The notes: generated by a model from the letters alone, not told the origin. A stretch of 55,547 nucleotides of DNA from Candidatus Sumerlaeota bacterium (GCA_016928995.1 JAFGJS010000083.1:1-55547), one strand, 5' to 3'; shown: positions 39,402-49,096, counted from the first letter of the stretch. Program-made: numbers and translations.

Positions 39402-41771
39402 ATGTATGAGGAATCAAAGCATCAGGCTTCCAAGCCTGATGAAATGATGGAAAAGACGGTGGATGAATCAACCGCGGCAGACGCATCAGCGTCTGAAAAC
39501 AAGGAATCAAGAACGGAAAACGATGCCATGAACGAGTTGCAGTCTTCCCAAAAGCCGGAAGAGACGGTGAGCGCTACGCCTGCGCCGGAAACCGCTTCAC
39601 CGGAGCCGGCAAACGAAGTCAACGCCGAGGAAGCTCAGGCCGATGCGGCCAATCCCGCAAGTCCCGGCGTCTCCAACATGGAGCCGGCGCTTGACGAAGC
39701 GGATCCCGAAGATCCCGAGAACGCCTCCGCTGAGGAAGAAGGTCCGGATGAATTCGCGGAAATGCTGGAGAGTTCCCTGAGCCAGATCAAAAAGTACCGC
39801 ACGGGGGACATCATCAGCGCGCGCGTTGTGGCGCTGGAGAGCGAATGGGCGCTGCTGGACTTCGGCGAAAAATCCGAAGGCGTAATCGCGCTGACCGAAT
39901 TCACCGACAACAAGGGAAAAGTCCATCTGAACGTGGGCGACGAACTGGCGGTGATGGTGACCGGCCGCGATGATGAAACCGGCCAGCTCACTGTTTCGCA
40001 TAAGCGCGCGCAAGAGCGCGTGGGCTGGGAATCGGCGCTGGCGTCGAGCAAAAACGGCGCCGCCGTGAAAGGCCGCGTAATCCGCGTGGTGAACAAGGGT
40101 GTGATCGTCAACATCGGCATCGACGCCTTCATGCCCGGCTCGCAGATCGACGTGCGTCCGGTGAAAAACATGGAGGAATGGATCGGCCGCGACGTGGAAG
40201 TCTGTGTGCTGGATTGCGATCCAAAAAACCGCAAGTGCATCGTTTCACGCCGTAAAGTGGAAGATTCGCGCCGCCAGGAAGCCGCCAGCGAACTGCTCGA
40301 TTCGCTTAAGGCCGGCGATGAACGCCTGGTCGTCGTGAAGAAAATCATGGACTTCGGCGCGTTCTGCGATCTGGGCGGCATCGACGGCTTGATTCCGCGC
40401 TCCGAACTCTCCTGGGACGTCAATCCCAATCCGGCCGACATCCTCAAAGTCGGCGACGACCTGAAGGTCAAAATCATCGACATTAACCTCGAAAAGCGCA
40501 AAATCGCGCTCAGCCGCAAGCAGATGCGCCCCGATCCGTGGGAAAGCATCACGGCGGAATATGAGGCGGGACGGACCGTGAAGGGCGTCGTGGTGCACGT
40601 CACGGCGTTCGAGGCATTCGTCTCGATTGAAGAGGGCGTCACGGGCCGCGTGCATCATGAGGACCTGACGTGGGCCAAGGGCCGCGTGAAAGTCAACGAT
40701 CACCTGAAAGTCGGCGATCCGGTGCGCTGCCTTGTGCTCGACATCGATCACAAGCGCCGCCGCCTGAAACTCGGCGTCAAGCAGCTCGAAGCCAATCCGT
40801 GGCAGACCATCGAGGACGATTTCCCGATTAAAAGCACAGTGACGGGTGAGATCGTCTCGCTGACGAACTTCGGGGCCTTCATGCGGCTCAACGAATTTAT
40901 CGACGGCTTGATTCACGTCACCGACATCACATGGGACCGCAGCATCCGCGATCCGAAACAGGCGCTGAAAGTCGGCGACACCGTCGAGGCGATGGTGCTC
41001 AGCATCGATAAAGAAAAACAGAAGATCAATCTAGGGCTGAAGCAACTCGAGGAAAGCCCGTTCGTGGCCTATACGCGGCTGCACAAGCCGGGCAGCCTGG
41101 TGGAAGGCAAGGTCGTGAAGCTTCTCGATTTCGCCGTCGTGCTGGAACTGGCGTCCGGCGTAGAGGGCTTCATCCACGTCTCCCAGCTCTCCGATGAACG
41201 CGTGGAAAAACCAACCGACATGGTAAAGGAAGGCGACCTCTTGCAGGCGCAGATCAGCAAGATCGACAACAAGCGCCGCCGCGTGGAGCTTAGCCGCCGC
41301 GCGATGATCCGTGAGCAGGAGCGCAAAGAGATCGAACACTACGCTCAGGGCGCTCAGCCCGCCGGACAGACCTTCGCGGAGTTGTTCGACGGATTGAACA
41401 TCCAAACCGTAGATGGCGCGCAACCGGCGCCGAAAGCCGTTAAGGAAGAACCGGCGCCGGCGCCGAAGCCGGAACCGGAGTTGGCGGAAACCGAACCGCC
41501 CACGACGTCTATTTATGCTCCGAAACAGGCTGATGCCGCGCCCGTTTTGCAGGAGACCGGGCCTGCGCAGGAAGCAACCGCGTCCGCGACAAAAGCCCCG
41601 GCTCCCGCAGTCGAAGATGCCGCAGCGCCACAGGACTTACTGAGCTTCGCTTCCGCGACGGAAGAAGCAACGCCAGTCACAGCAGAAGACGATACACAGC
41701 CTTCGCTCCCCCTGGAGACGAATGAAACGGAAACCGCCGACAGCGAGGAAGAGAAACAGCCTGAGGCGTAA
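39402..41771 (+). CDS. rpsA: Ribosomal protein S1 homologue with six S1 domains
   Basis: RNA-binding protein that docks mRNA on the 30S subunit. The 789-residue product has six S1 OB-fold repeats between about residues 132 and 640, recognisable from TGDIISARVVALESEWALL, GRVIRVVNKGVIVNIGIDAF, VVVKKIMDFGAFCDLGGIDG, GVVVHVTAFEAFVSIEEGV, GEIVSLTNFGAFMRLNEFID and GKVVKLLDFAVVLELASGV. It also has a 130-residue N-terminal acidic, Ala/Ser/Glu/Pro-rich extension and a C-terminal Ala/Pro/Glu tail of about 140 residues. Both tails look disordered and make the protein longer than typical S1 (about 560). The ATG at 39402 has only a weak AGG ribosome site, as in many S1 genes. Confidence 0.92.
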   Translation: MYEESKHQASKPDEMMEKTVDESTAADASASENKESRTENDAMNELQSSQKPEETVSATPAPETASPEPANEVNAEEAQADAANPASPGVSNMEPALDEADPEDPENASAEEEGPDEFAEMLESSLSQIKKYRTGDIISARVVALESEWALLDFGEKSEGVIALTEFTDNKGKVHLNVGDELAVMVTGRDDETGQLTVSHKRAQERVGWESALASSKNGAAVKGRVIRVVNKGVIVNIGIDAFMPGSQIDVRPVKNMEEWIGRDVEVCVLDCDPKNRKCIVSRRKVEDSRRQEAASELLDSLKAGDERLVVVKKIMDFGAFCDLGGIDGLIPRSELSWDVNPNPADILKVGDDLKVKIIDINLEKRKIALSRKQMRPDPWESITAEYEAGRTVKGVVVHVTAFEAFVSIEEGVTGRVHHEDLTWAKGRVKVNDHLKVGDPVRCLVLDIDHKRRRLKLGVKQLEANPWQTIEDDFPIKSTVTGEIVSLTNFGAFMRLNEFIDGLIHVTDITWDRSIRDPKQALKVGDTVEAMVLSIDKEKQKINLGLKQLEESPFVAYTRLHKPGSLVEGKVVKLLDFAVVLELASGVEGFIHVSQLSDERVEKPTDMVKEGDLLQAQISKIDNKRRRVELSRRAMIREQERKEIEHYAQGAQPAGQTFAELFDGLNIQTVDGAQPAPKAVKEEPAPAPKPEPELAETEPPTTSIYAPKQADAAPVLQETGPAQEATASATKAPAPAVEDAAAPQDLLSFASATEEATPVTAEDDTQPSLPLETNETETADSEEEKQPEA

Positions 41772-41792
41772 TCCACTCTGTAAAAAGACGAC

Positions 41793-41832
41793 AACGCCGC
41801 GCGAAACAAATACTCGCGCGGCGTTTTCTTTT
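41793..41832 (+). terminator. Intrinsic terminator of rpsA
   Basis: Perfect 12-bp stem AACGCCGCGCGA (41793-41804) / TCGCGCGGCGTT (41814-41825), followed by TTCTTTTC. Confidence 0.92.
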
Positions 41833-41859
41833 CTCTGATTCTGACGGACTATTTTCCTA

Positions 41860-42354
41860 TCACGCTTGCAGCATTTTCGTCAGCAGGCGGTCCAATGCGT
41901 TGGCGAAACGCTGGAAGTCCTTCTGCACATACGGCGGCGGTCCGCCGCGCTGCTCCAGCGTATGCGAACGCAATTCCTGCATCAGATTGCGCGTCGCCAG
42001 TTTTTCGCCGATCGATGCCGCATCGTAAATCTGCCCGCGCGGATCGATCGCCACGCCGCCTTGCTTCACCACTGCGTCCGCCAGCGGGATGTCCGCCGTG
42101 ACCGTCAGATCGCCTGCGCGCATTCGCTCCAAAATCTCCTTGTCCGCCGCGTCCGCGCCAGAATCAACGATGATTAATTCCACATCGCCCCCATCTTCGG
42201 GAAGGTTCATTGTTTGCGCGCACACCATCCGCACTCCCACGCCGCGACGCTGCCCCGTGCGCATGACCAGCTGCTTCACCGGCCGCGGGCAGGCGTCGCC
42301 GTCGATCCAGATCAACGGCGCAGCGGAAAGAGAATTGGCATCAGCCGCGCTCAT
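41860..42354 (-). CDS. YaiI/YqxD family (DUF188) protein
   Basis: A 164-residue PIN-like protein. The start of the conserved domain is IWIDGDACPRPVKQLVMR, followed by VELIIVDSGADAADKEIL, DLTVTADIPLADAVVKQGG and DPRGQIYDAASIGEKLATR. The acidic residues of DGDACP and VTADIPLA resemble the metal-binding pocket of PIN nucleases, but the activity is unproven. Its ATG overlaps the stop of the glycosyltransferase-like gene (ATGA). Confidence 0.88.
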   Translation of the reverse strand: MSAADANSLSAAPLIWIDGDACPRPVKQLVMRTGQRRGVGVRMVCAQTMNLPEDGGDVELIIVDSGADAADKEILERMRAGDLTVTADIPLADAVVKQGGVAIDPRGQIYDAASIGEKLATRNLMQELRSHTLEQRGGPPPYVQKDFQRFANALDRLLTKMLQA

Positions 42355-44006
42355 TGCTTCTGCGCCTCCTCCAGCATTTCGCGCAGCCTTCGCTGATGTT
42401 CACGGACGTAGGCATCCCATAAATCCTGACGCACGTATAATTTCAAAAACACCGCCGGGCGCAGGCCATACAGGCTGACGGCGTATTGATCGCGCAAAGT
42501 CTGCTTCACATCCGGTTCCAGCTCGCTTTGCACGATGATAATCGCCGCATCCGCGCGATCCGGCGGCTGAGAGTGATAGCCCACGCGCGCATAGCGGCGC
42601 AAATACCACGGCAACGGCCAGTAATCCGGACCGTCGGAGATGACATGCATCGGCATGCGCTCGTGTTCCGAATGCAACTCGCTCAGCTCGCTGATCAGCC
42701 GCGTCATCGCCGTCAAATCCGGCGACGTGTGCGCATAGACATACGGATTGCGAAAGTCCGCCGCATAGCGCGTCGTGCCCAGCCGCGTTTGATCCAGCAG
42801 CATCCCGGCCGCGGCCAGCGCCACGCACCACACCAGAAGCCGCCAGCGCCAATCCGGCGAGATAATCCGCGCCGCGAAACAAACTCCGATCCCGCTGAGC
42901 AACGCCAGGCCATGCAGCGCGCCCAGCATGCACCACGGCGTTTTATACGGAATCAGCGAATATGCCAGCAGCAAGAGCGTTGTCATCACCGCCAACGCGC
43001 GCGTCAGCCCCGGAGACGTTCCCTTCGGCAACCATGACCGGCGCAGCGCCGCAAGCAGACCCAATGCGCCCAGCAACGCCAGCGGCGCCTCGCTGAACCA
43101 CATCCCTGCGCCGTTTTTGAAATAGATGATGCGTTCAAGATAGAAGGTCCACGGATGCCGATGAGCATCCGCGTCCGCCAGACCGCGTCCGATGTATTCA
43201 AGATACGCCTGCAACGAGCGCGGCAGATTCCCCCAGTTGGTGAACGGCATGGTGAACGCCGCCGTCCACAATGCCGTGAATCCCAGCAAAAACCACGGCG
43301 CGCCGCGCCAAAGCATGGCGGCGGGAGAAACCGTTCGCTGTCCGGCGGATTCATCCTCCGCTTCTAACGGCACGGATGGCCGCCGTTCCAGCGCAATCGC
43401 GACCGCCGCGCCCGCGATCATCGCCAGCCACACGATGACCGCCGTCTCCTTGGTCGCGCCCATCAGCGCCGCGCATGCGCCGCAAAGCAACGCCCAGCCG
43501 CGATTGTTCGACGCCGTATATTTCCATCCGCTGAGCAACGCCGCAAACGTGAAAAAGACCAGCGGCGTTTCGTGGATATAATAGCGGCTGTAATACGTCA
43601 ATCCATGCGACACGGCCGTAAACAGCGCAGCCCACAACGCCGGCCAGCGCCCGAGCGCTCCGCCCGCCAGCAGCGTCAGCGCCACGATCCCCACGCCGAA
43701 CGCCGCCGGCACAGCGCGCAAGGTCCACTCGTCCATCGCGACGTATTTCTTGACGCCTCGCGCCCAAAACACCGGCGCCGCCGCCAGATGCAACACCGGC
43801 CCATGATACTCCGTCGCGTCGTATTCGTAATCTCCGCTTTCCAGCAGGATTCCCGTGATCGCCGCCTGCACGGCCTCGTCCGTATGCATCGGCCGTTCAT
43901 CCAGCGCGTCAAAGCGCAGCCATACGGCCAGCGTCACGACTCCCGCCACGGCCAGATAATACGCCAGTTCCTGCCAGAATGTTTTGCTCGTTTCGCTCAT
44001 GATCAT
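42351..44006 (-). CDS. GT-C-like membrane protein (TIGR03663 / Agl23-like)
   Basis: A 551-residue integral membrane protein with about ten to twelve hydrophobic helices. The first loop has WLRFDALDERPMHTDEAVQA, with the acidic DE pair typical of GT-C glycosyltransferases that use polyprenyl-phosphate sugars. Further landmarks are YDATEYHGPVLHLAAAPVFW and GLTYYSRYYIHETPLVFFTF. The C-terminus is soluble (HVISDGPDYWPLPWYLRRY). It fits the flippase-associated or glycosyltransferase-39-like group. The substrate is unknown. Start options are 44006 or 44000. It is coupled to yaiI. Confidence 0.8.
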   Translation of the reverse strand: MIMSETSKTFWQELAYYLAVAGVVTLAVWLRFDALDERPMHTDEAVQAAITGILLESGDYEYDATEYHGPVLHLAAAPVFWARGVKKYVAMDEWTLRAVPAAFGVGIVALTLLAGGALGRWPALWAALFTAVSHGLTYYSRYYIHETPLVFFTFAALLSGWKYTASNNRGWALLCGACAALMGATKETAVIVWLAMIAGAAVAIALERRPSVPLEAEDESAGQRTVSPAAMLWRGAPWFLLGFTALWTAAFTMPFTNWGNLPRSLQAYLEYIGRGLADADAHRHPWTFYLERIIYFKNGAGMWFSEAPLALLGALGLLAALRRSWLPKGTSPGLTRALAVMTTLLLLAYSLIPYKTPWCMLGALHGLALLSGIGVCFAARIISPDWRWRLLVWCVALAAAGMLLDQTRLGTTRYAADFRNPYVYAHTSPDLTAMTRLISELSELHSEHERMPMHVISDGPDYWPLPWYLRRYARVGYHSQPPDRADAAIIIVQSELEPDVKQTLRDQYAVSLYGLRPAVFLKLYVRQDLWDAYVREHQRRLREMLEEAQKQ

Positions 44007-44059
44007 CTTCGCCGATCATTCCGGGGAACCGGTCTCCCGGTCAATCGCTAAAAAAACAT

Positions 44060-44190
44060 TTAACGCAAAGGCGCAGAGACGCAAAGAGCGCAACGGCATT
44101 CAACATGATGAACTTAACGAATCAATAGTGTAAAAGCATACAATCCAAAAAACCTTTGCGCTCTTTGCGTCTCTGCGCCTTTGCGTTGAA
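44060..44190. repeat. Unit E: inverted ACGCAAAG-type arms, empty
   Basis: Arms 44060-44092 and 44156-44190 are near-perfect reverse complements over more than 30 bases and are made of 8-bp ACGCAAAG / GCGCAGAG units as in units A and D. The spacer of about 65 bp holds no ORF. It lies between the divergent glycosyltransferase-like genes. Confidence 0.85.
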
Positions 44191-44291
44191 TCCAGTTTAT
44201 TTTTTTGACACGCATCCGGCGTTGTGATTCGCTTTTCATCGCACAGCAAAACCCTTTTCCTGTGTCTGCGTTGAACGAAGGGAATGCCTTC

Positions 44292-45767
44292 ATGCCGGAT
44301 CCACTAAACGGTGAAACAAAGCATCTGAAATTCATCCGCCTGGCCATTGGGTGCGCATTCCTGCTGTCATCGGCCGCCATCATCGCCGCGGCGCGAGGCG
44401 ACTTATGGCTCGATGAAATCTGGTCGCTGGCCTTCGCGCACGACGCCCGGTCGGCCGCGGATATCTTCCTGCACTATCACCATGACAACAATCATCCGCT
44501 GTGCACTCTATTCCTGTATTGCGTAGGGGAGCCGGACTGCCTCTACGTCTATCGTCTCTTATCCGTGCTATCCGGCATCGGCGCCGTGTTGCTTGCCGGC
44601 TTCGTGGCAAAGGAAGAGTGGGGGTATCCCGAAGCGTTGTGCAGCGTCGTGCTCATCGGGTCATCCTATCCCCTGCTGCTCTATTTCTCAGAAGCGCGCG
44701 GTTATGCTCCGGCGATCTTCTTCGGTTTGGCGGCCTATGCGGCGTTGCGCCACAATCTGCGCAGCCGGCATTGGGCGACCCTTGTTCTGTTTTGGCCGGC
44801 TTCGATCCTGGGCATGCTCTCCCATGCGACTTTTATCATGCTGAGCGCGTCGCTTTTTTTGGCAAGTCTGGCGCATCAAGTTCAGGCGCACGAATCGATC
44901 CGGCGGGGAATCATGCGACTTCTCGCTCAGCATTACGTTCCGCTGACGTTCTTTGCGTGGTGGTATGTTTTTTACCTGAAGGACATGGAAATCGGCGGCG
45001 GACCGGTCTATCGCACATGGGCGGTGATCGGACAGGCGTCGGCGCTGATTTTTGGCCTTCCAGACGCCGTCGCATTCCATGTGGCAAACATCACGGCATT
45101 CCATGCCGTAGCGATCATCTTCATCCTGCTCGTTGTTGTTCCGGGCGTTGCGATCCTCTACTGGCGACACGACTTGCAATGGATTTTTTTTCTCGCCATG
45201 CTGCTCATCATGCCTGCGGCGATGTTGATTCTGTCGCGCCCGAAATTCCTCTATTTCAGGTACTTCATCATTTGCTTTCCGTTTTTCCTGCTGCTGCTGG
45301 CGCAGCTGGCATGTCATTGCAGCCGGCTATGCCCGCCGCGCTGGCGCTGGCTGGCCTTTGCGCCGATTGTGTTGGTCGTCGCGGGACAAATTCCTCGAGA
45401 CTATCATTTGCTTGTGACTGGCCGGGGGGATTATTCCGCCGCGCTCGAATACATCCTCGCAGCTTCACCGGACGGCCCGATAACCGTCGGCAGCGACCAC
45501 GATTTTCGCAACGGGATGGTCATTGGATTTTATGCACATCGCATAACCGGCGGAGAGCGTCTGCGTTATCTTGATCAATCCCGATGGCTCGTTGAATCGC
45601 CCGAGTGGATCTTCGCGCACAATCAGGATCGGACCTTCCAGCCGATCCAGGAACACGCGCTGAAAGGAATCGGCGTCTATCGCCTGATCAAGGTCTTCCC
45701 CTTTTCGGGAATCTCCGGATGGAACTGGGTGCTATACCGGCGATCATTCGAACCGCCAGCGCCATAA
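44292..45767 (+). CDS. GT-C-like membrane glycosyltransferase
   Basis: A 491-residue integral membrane protein with about ten hydrophobic spans. The N-terminal loop after helix 1 has RGDLWLDEIWSLAFAHDA, the acidic GT-C signature, followed by HYHHDNNHPLCTLFLYCVG. A second conserved feature is LYFSEARGYAPAIFFGLAAY, characteristic of glycosyltransferase-39/ArnT-like proteins. The soluble C-terminus contains GPITVGSDHDFRNGMVIGFY. The ATG at 44292 follows AAGGGAA. It is divergent from the other GT-C gene, with unit E between; both may glycosylate lipid or protein. Confidence 0.75.
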   Translation: MPDPLNGETKHLKFIRLAIGCAFLLSSAAIIAAARGDLWLDEIWSLAFAHDARSAADIFLHYHHDNNHPLCTLFLYCVGEPDCLYVYRLLSVLSGIGAVLLAGFVAKEEWGYPEALCSVVLIGSSYPLLLYFSEARGYAPAIFFGLAAYAALRHNLRSRHWATLVLFWPASILGMLSHATFIMLSASLFLASLAHQVQAHESIRRGIMRLLAQHYVPLTFFAWWYVFYLKDMEIGGGPVYRTWAVIGQASALIFGLPDAVAFHVANITAFHAVAIIFILLVVVPGVAILYWRHDLQWIFFLAMLLIMPAAMLILSRPKFLYFRYFIICFPFFLLLLAQLACHCSRLCPPRWRWLAFAPIVLVVAGQIPRDYHLLVTGRGDYSAALEYILAASPDGPITVGSDHDFRNGMVIGFYAHRITGGERLRYLDQSRWLVESPEWIFAHNQDRTFQPIQEHALKGIGVYRLIKVFPFSGISGWNWVLYRRSFEPPAP

Positions 45768-45802
45768 GCGGAAAATTGCATTTTAAAACACGCAACGGCC
45801 GC

Positions 45803-46507
45803 TTATTCTTTCGATTTGCCGTAGACTTCGAGTTCGATGATGTGATTCAGCGAATTCGAGGTGTTGCCGTTGGTGTAGGAGCGGACATAGCGCGCGGTTT
45901 CGCCGTTCACCGCGATCACGCGGCCGGTGTTATTATCCACGTACTCCATGTCCTCGCCCACGCCCAAACCAGACGAATCGTCGTGGTCGTTGTTGAACAC
46001 AGTCCGCACGTTTGAGGTGAACGCATCGTCGTCCGCCAGTTGAATCACCACGTCCTTGTAGGCGCGCGGTTCGCCGTGATAGTGCCACACCGCGACGGCC
46101 CAGATTTCGCGCGGCGTTTCCAGATCGACCTGCACCCATTGCGCGCCCGGATCGAACTCGACGAAACTGCCGTCTGTGCCGGCCTTGTCACCGTCAGTGA
46201 CCATCTCCAAGTCACCGACGAACGGCTCGGAACTGGCTGTCACGGGTTTGCCGGCCGAAATCAGCTGCGTTCCTTTCGGCGCCTTCACCGGCTCGCGCTT
46301 GGCGGTTCGCGGCTCCAGGTTGTCCGACTCCAGATTTTTCGGCGTGCCGGTGAACAGTTCCGTGGGAAATTCAATTTCCAACACCACCTGATCGTCTGTC
46401 TCCGGCGCAGACTCAGTCGCCGCCTCTTCTCCGGCCCAAGCCGTTGAAGAAAGCGACAGCGCAATGATCGCGCAAAGAATTCGATTCATCCATGTCCGCA
46501 GATTCAT
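45803..46507 (-). CDS. Exported F5/8 type C-like protein
   Basis: A 234-residue secreted protein. The signal peptide MNRILCAIIALSLSSTAWAG follows a few extra residues from the ATG at 46507, which has AAGGAGAA upstream. The C-terminal 150 residues resemble a galactose-binding (discoidin/F5-8 C) sandwich: PVTASSEPFVGDLEMVTDGD, FVEFDPGAQWVQVDLETPRE, IWAVAVWHYHGEPRAYKDVV, and RYVRSYTNGNTSNSLNHIIE. These bind carbohydrate or surfaces. It is the last gene of the run from apbE downward. Confidence 0.75.
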   Translation of the reverse strand: MNLRTWMNRILCAIIALSLSSTAWAGEEAATESAPETDDQVVLEIEFPTELFTGTPKNLESDNLEPRTAKREPVKAPKGTQLISAGKPVTASSEPFVGDLEMVTDGDKAGTDGSFVEFDPGAQWVQVDLETPREIWAVAVWHYHGEPRAYKDVVIQLADDDAFTSNVRTVFNNDHDDSSGLGVGEDMEYVDNNTGRVIAVNGETARYVRSYTNGNTSNSLNHIIELEVYGKSKE

Positions 46508-46529
46508 TTCTATTGTTCTCCTTATCATC

Positions 46530-48242
46530 TCAAACCTTCGCATCATTGTGGCGAGGGCGCGTCGCCAACGCCGCCAGTGTGAAAACAACCAGCAACGCGA
46601 TGCCCTTATATTTTAAATTGCTCCAAAGCACATAGACGCTGCAAATCCCACTTAAAACAGCTGCAATAATCATCAGTAAATTCCATGCCAGCCGCGCGTT
46701 GCCTGAAGGCAGCTTGTCGCCAAGCATTCTCTTATTGTTCATCAGCAGGAGAAATGTGAAATATGCCACGGGCAACAATACCATGCCGAAATTCGAAGTC
46801 GGCACCACCAGCCAAAAGGGAACAGCGGCGCCCCACAACATCGCGCCGGCAAATCCCGACAGCCCCGGCAGCAGGCAGGCGATCAGGTATGGCGCGCCTT
46901 TCGATTCCAATCCCAGCATCTCACAAACCGTGAAGCCGTTGATCAACATCAGAATAATGATCGTCGAAATCGCCATGCCTAATACGCCGATGCCAAACAC
47001 TTTCTGCGCAAAAAATTGCCCCGTCACCGGTTTCAGCGAATTCGCCAGCGTGTCCGCGTTCCGCTTCACCAACAGCGCCGCCATTTTCTTGTCCGCGGCA
47101 GGCAATGCCGCCACTTGTTCGCCGATCCTCGCCTTTTGCTCTTCTGCGCTCAGGCCATCAATCGACGCAATGAAATTTGCATCGGCCTTCACGCGCTTCA
47201 CGGCGTTGGCTGTTACGCTTGCCGGTGGATTCACCAACTGACCATTCTGATAACTGGCATCCGGCGCGCCGTGAAACTGCGTGGCTGCGGCGATCACGAC
47301 GCATCCTGTGGCCAGCACAAAGGGAATGAACAGACCCGTGCTGAGATCGAAAATCGCCAAACCGCGAAAATCCTTGTCCCATCTTTTCTTCAGCATTGAA
47401 TAGGGCAGCAGAAAAGTCATATTGATGCCAACCGCCGTTGCGACCGCCGTGATCACAACCTTGCGCAAGGAGTCCATCCATAACCCGGTCCAAAACTCCC
47501 GGTATTCCGGAGCACATGCGTCGATGGCTTGCTGGATCGTGGCCGATGGCGCGAAGAGCATGCCCGGTTTGGGGATCAATCCGCTGAAGATCGCGCCCCA
47601 GTCCAGCGCGCCCTTCATCGTCATCTTGAACACTACAGCGAAAAAACTAACTACAATAATCCCCACCATAACCTTCAGCACGATCTCGAAGGCCTTGATG
47701 CCCTTGCTGCCTTTGTCGTACATGAACACGACGCCGGAAGTGACGATCAGGAAAAAAAGGCCGATGGCCCAACTGCCGCCCGATCCGTCCAGCGACGGGA
47801 TCAGGTTCTGCTGCACCGCCGCCGTGCCCAGCGAAAACTGCGGCATGGCCCAGACCAGATTCGCCATCAGCGTGGCGATGGCCCAACCCCATCCCAGCAC
47901 GGGACTGACGTTCCGGTTGATCGCCTGAAACGGACGCTCGCCGGTGGATAGCGTGACAAAGGCGATTGCGCTGAGCATGATTACGCCCATGATCATCGCC
48001 AAGGGTTGCAGCCACATGAATGACAATCCGCCCAGCACGCCCAGATACAACGCGCCGCCCAAGGATCCACCGCCCAATGTGATCGCGCTTTGCAGCCAGC
48101 CCGGTCCGGACAGCCGCGTGTAAGCACCCAGCACGGCCAACGGTCCCCGCTGGCGCGCGCTCAAAATCATTTCACGTTCCTGCTCGGAAGTCGCCATATC
48201 GGCAGTGTTCGTATTCACCCGATTCGCAGTCTCATCCGCCAT
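46530..48242 (-). CDS. Nramp-like divalent-metal transporter lacking canonical metal motifs
   Basis: A 570-residue membrane protein with about eleven hydrophobic spans. The order of helices and segments such as GPGWLQSAITLGGGSLGGAL, GKRWDKDFRG-like loops (KKRWDKDFRGLAIFDLSTGL) and FTVCEMLGLESKGAPYLIAC resemble the Nramp/MntH superfamily. In true Nramp proteins helix 1 carries DPGN and helix 6 MPH; here the matching places read LGGGS and LPYSM. Metal transport is therefore uncertain. An Ala/Lys-rich soluble insertion (residues of about 330-405) is unusual. It lies 22 bases upstream of the F5/8 gene and downstream of DUF1080. Confidence 0.6.
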   Translation of the reverse strand: MADETANRVNTNTADMATSEQEREMILSARQRGPLAVLGAYTRLSGPGWLQSAITLGGGSLGGALYLGVLGGLSFMWLQPLAMIMGVIMLSAIAFVTLSTGERPFQAINRNVSPVLGWGWAIATLMANLVWAMPQFSLGTAAVQQNLIPSLDGSGGSWAIGLFFLIVTSGVVFMYDKGSKGIKAFEIVLKVMVGIIVVSFFAVVFKMTMKGALDWGAIFSGLIPKPGMLFAPSATIQQAIDACAPEYREFWTGLWMDSLRKVVITAVATAVGINMTFLLPYSMLKKRWDKDFRGLAIFDLSTGLFIPFVLATGCVVIAAATQFHGAPDASYQNGQLVNPPASVTANAVKRVKADANFIASIDGLSAEEQKARIGEQVAALPAADKKMAALLVKRNADTLANSLKPVTGQFFAQKVFGIGVLGMAISTIIILMLINGFTVCEMLGLESKGAPYLIACLLPGLSGFAGAMLWGAAVPFWLVVPTSNFGMVLLPVAYFTFLLLMNNKRMLGDKLPSGNARLAWNLLMIIAAVLSGICSVYVLWSNLKYKGIALLVVFTLAALATRPRHNDAKV

Positions 48243-48284
48243 TCTACAAGTCCTCCAAAAGAAATCGCCTGCCTGGCAGGCATG

Positions 48285-49028
48285 TCATTCAATTTCCTGA
48301 ATCCGCAAATTCCGCCACATCACCTGCAATCCCGGACGGCCTTGATGCACTTGCAATCCGATGATCCCCTTCGGCGTTTTGTCATCCTTCAAATCCGCCG
48401 CCGCAACGTCGTTGAGCCAAGTCTTGAGCGAGCCGCCGATCGCCTCCACGCGCACCTTGTTCCATTCGTTTTGTTTGAACGCGCCTTTGGTTTTCTCCAC
48501 GAAAGATTTTTCCGACGCTGCATCGCCGCGAACCGGAACCAGCCACTCGCGGCCGCGCTCTTCATAAATGCCCGCCGACCAGGCTCGATCCGACGGATCG
48601 ATCTCAATCTGATAGCCGTATACAAACTCGCGGCCGCGATCATCCGTCTCATAATGGCTGCGAATCTGCACACCGGAATTCATCGCGGAATCCACCTTGA
48701 ATTCGTATTCCAAAATGAAATCGCCGTATTCCTTATCGGTGCAGAGAAAGCCATTATGCTGGCGGCGAACCACCGTGCCCACGATGGCGCCGTCCACGAC
48801 TTCATATTCCATTTGTCCGCCGTGCCGCGTCCAGCCATCCAGAGTTTCGCCGTCGAACAATGCGACCCATCGCCCCTTGCCGGTGTTTGCTGTTTCTGAT
48901 GTCGCCGCAGTTTCCGTTGTTAACGTCGTTTTCTTCATCGTCTCAGCGGCGCCGGCGTCATCCTCGCTTTGCACACTCATTGAAATCAGCAACGTCGCAA
49001 TTAAAATTAAACCAAAATGCTTGTCCAT
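48285..49028 (-). CDS. Exported DUF1080 (3-keto-disaccharide hydrolase-like) protein
   Basis: A 247-residue secreted protein with an N-terminal signal (MDKHFGLILIATLLISMSVQ). The DUF1080 concanavalin-like domain is clear: WVALFDGETLDGWTRHGGQM, YGDFILEYEFKVDSAMNSGV, QIRSHYETDDRGREFVYGYQ, IEIDPSDRAWSAGIYEERGR and GIIGLQVHQGRPGLQVMWRN. The family degrades or binds glycosides, with some members acting as 3-keto-disaccharide hydrolases. It fits the Gfo/Idh/MocA oxidoreductase at 53.1 kb, which could produce keto-sugars, though the genes are 4 kb apart. Confidence 0.88.
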   Translation of the reverse strand: MDKHFGLILIATLLISMSVQSEDDAGAAETMKKTTLTTETAATSETANTGKGRWVALFDGETLDGWTRHGGQMEYEVVDGAIVGTVVRRQHNGFLCTDKEYGDFILEYEFKVDSAMNSGVQIRSHYETDDRGREFVYGYQIEIDPSDRAWSAGIYEERGREWLVPVRGDAASEKSFVEKTKGAFKQNEWNKVRVEAIGGSLKTWLNDVAAADLKDDKTPKGIIGLQVHQGRPGLQVMWRNLRIQEIE

Positions 49029-49096
49029 GAATCTCGCTCCTTCTGTTTCATGCTCATCATAGTCACTCTAACGCATTGGCTTTCGGGCGGGAAAAA

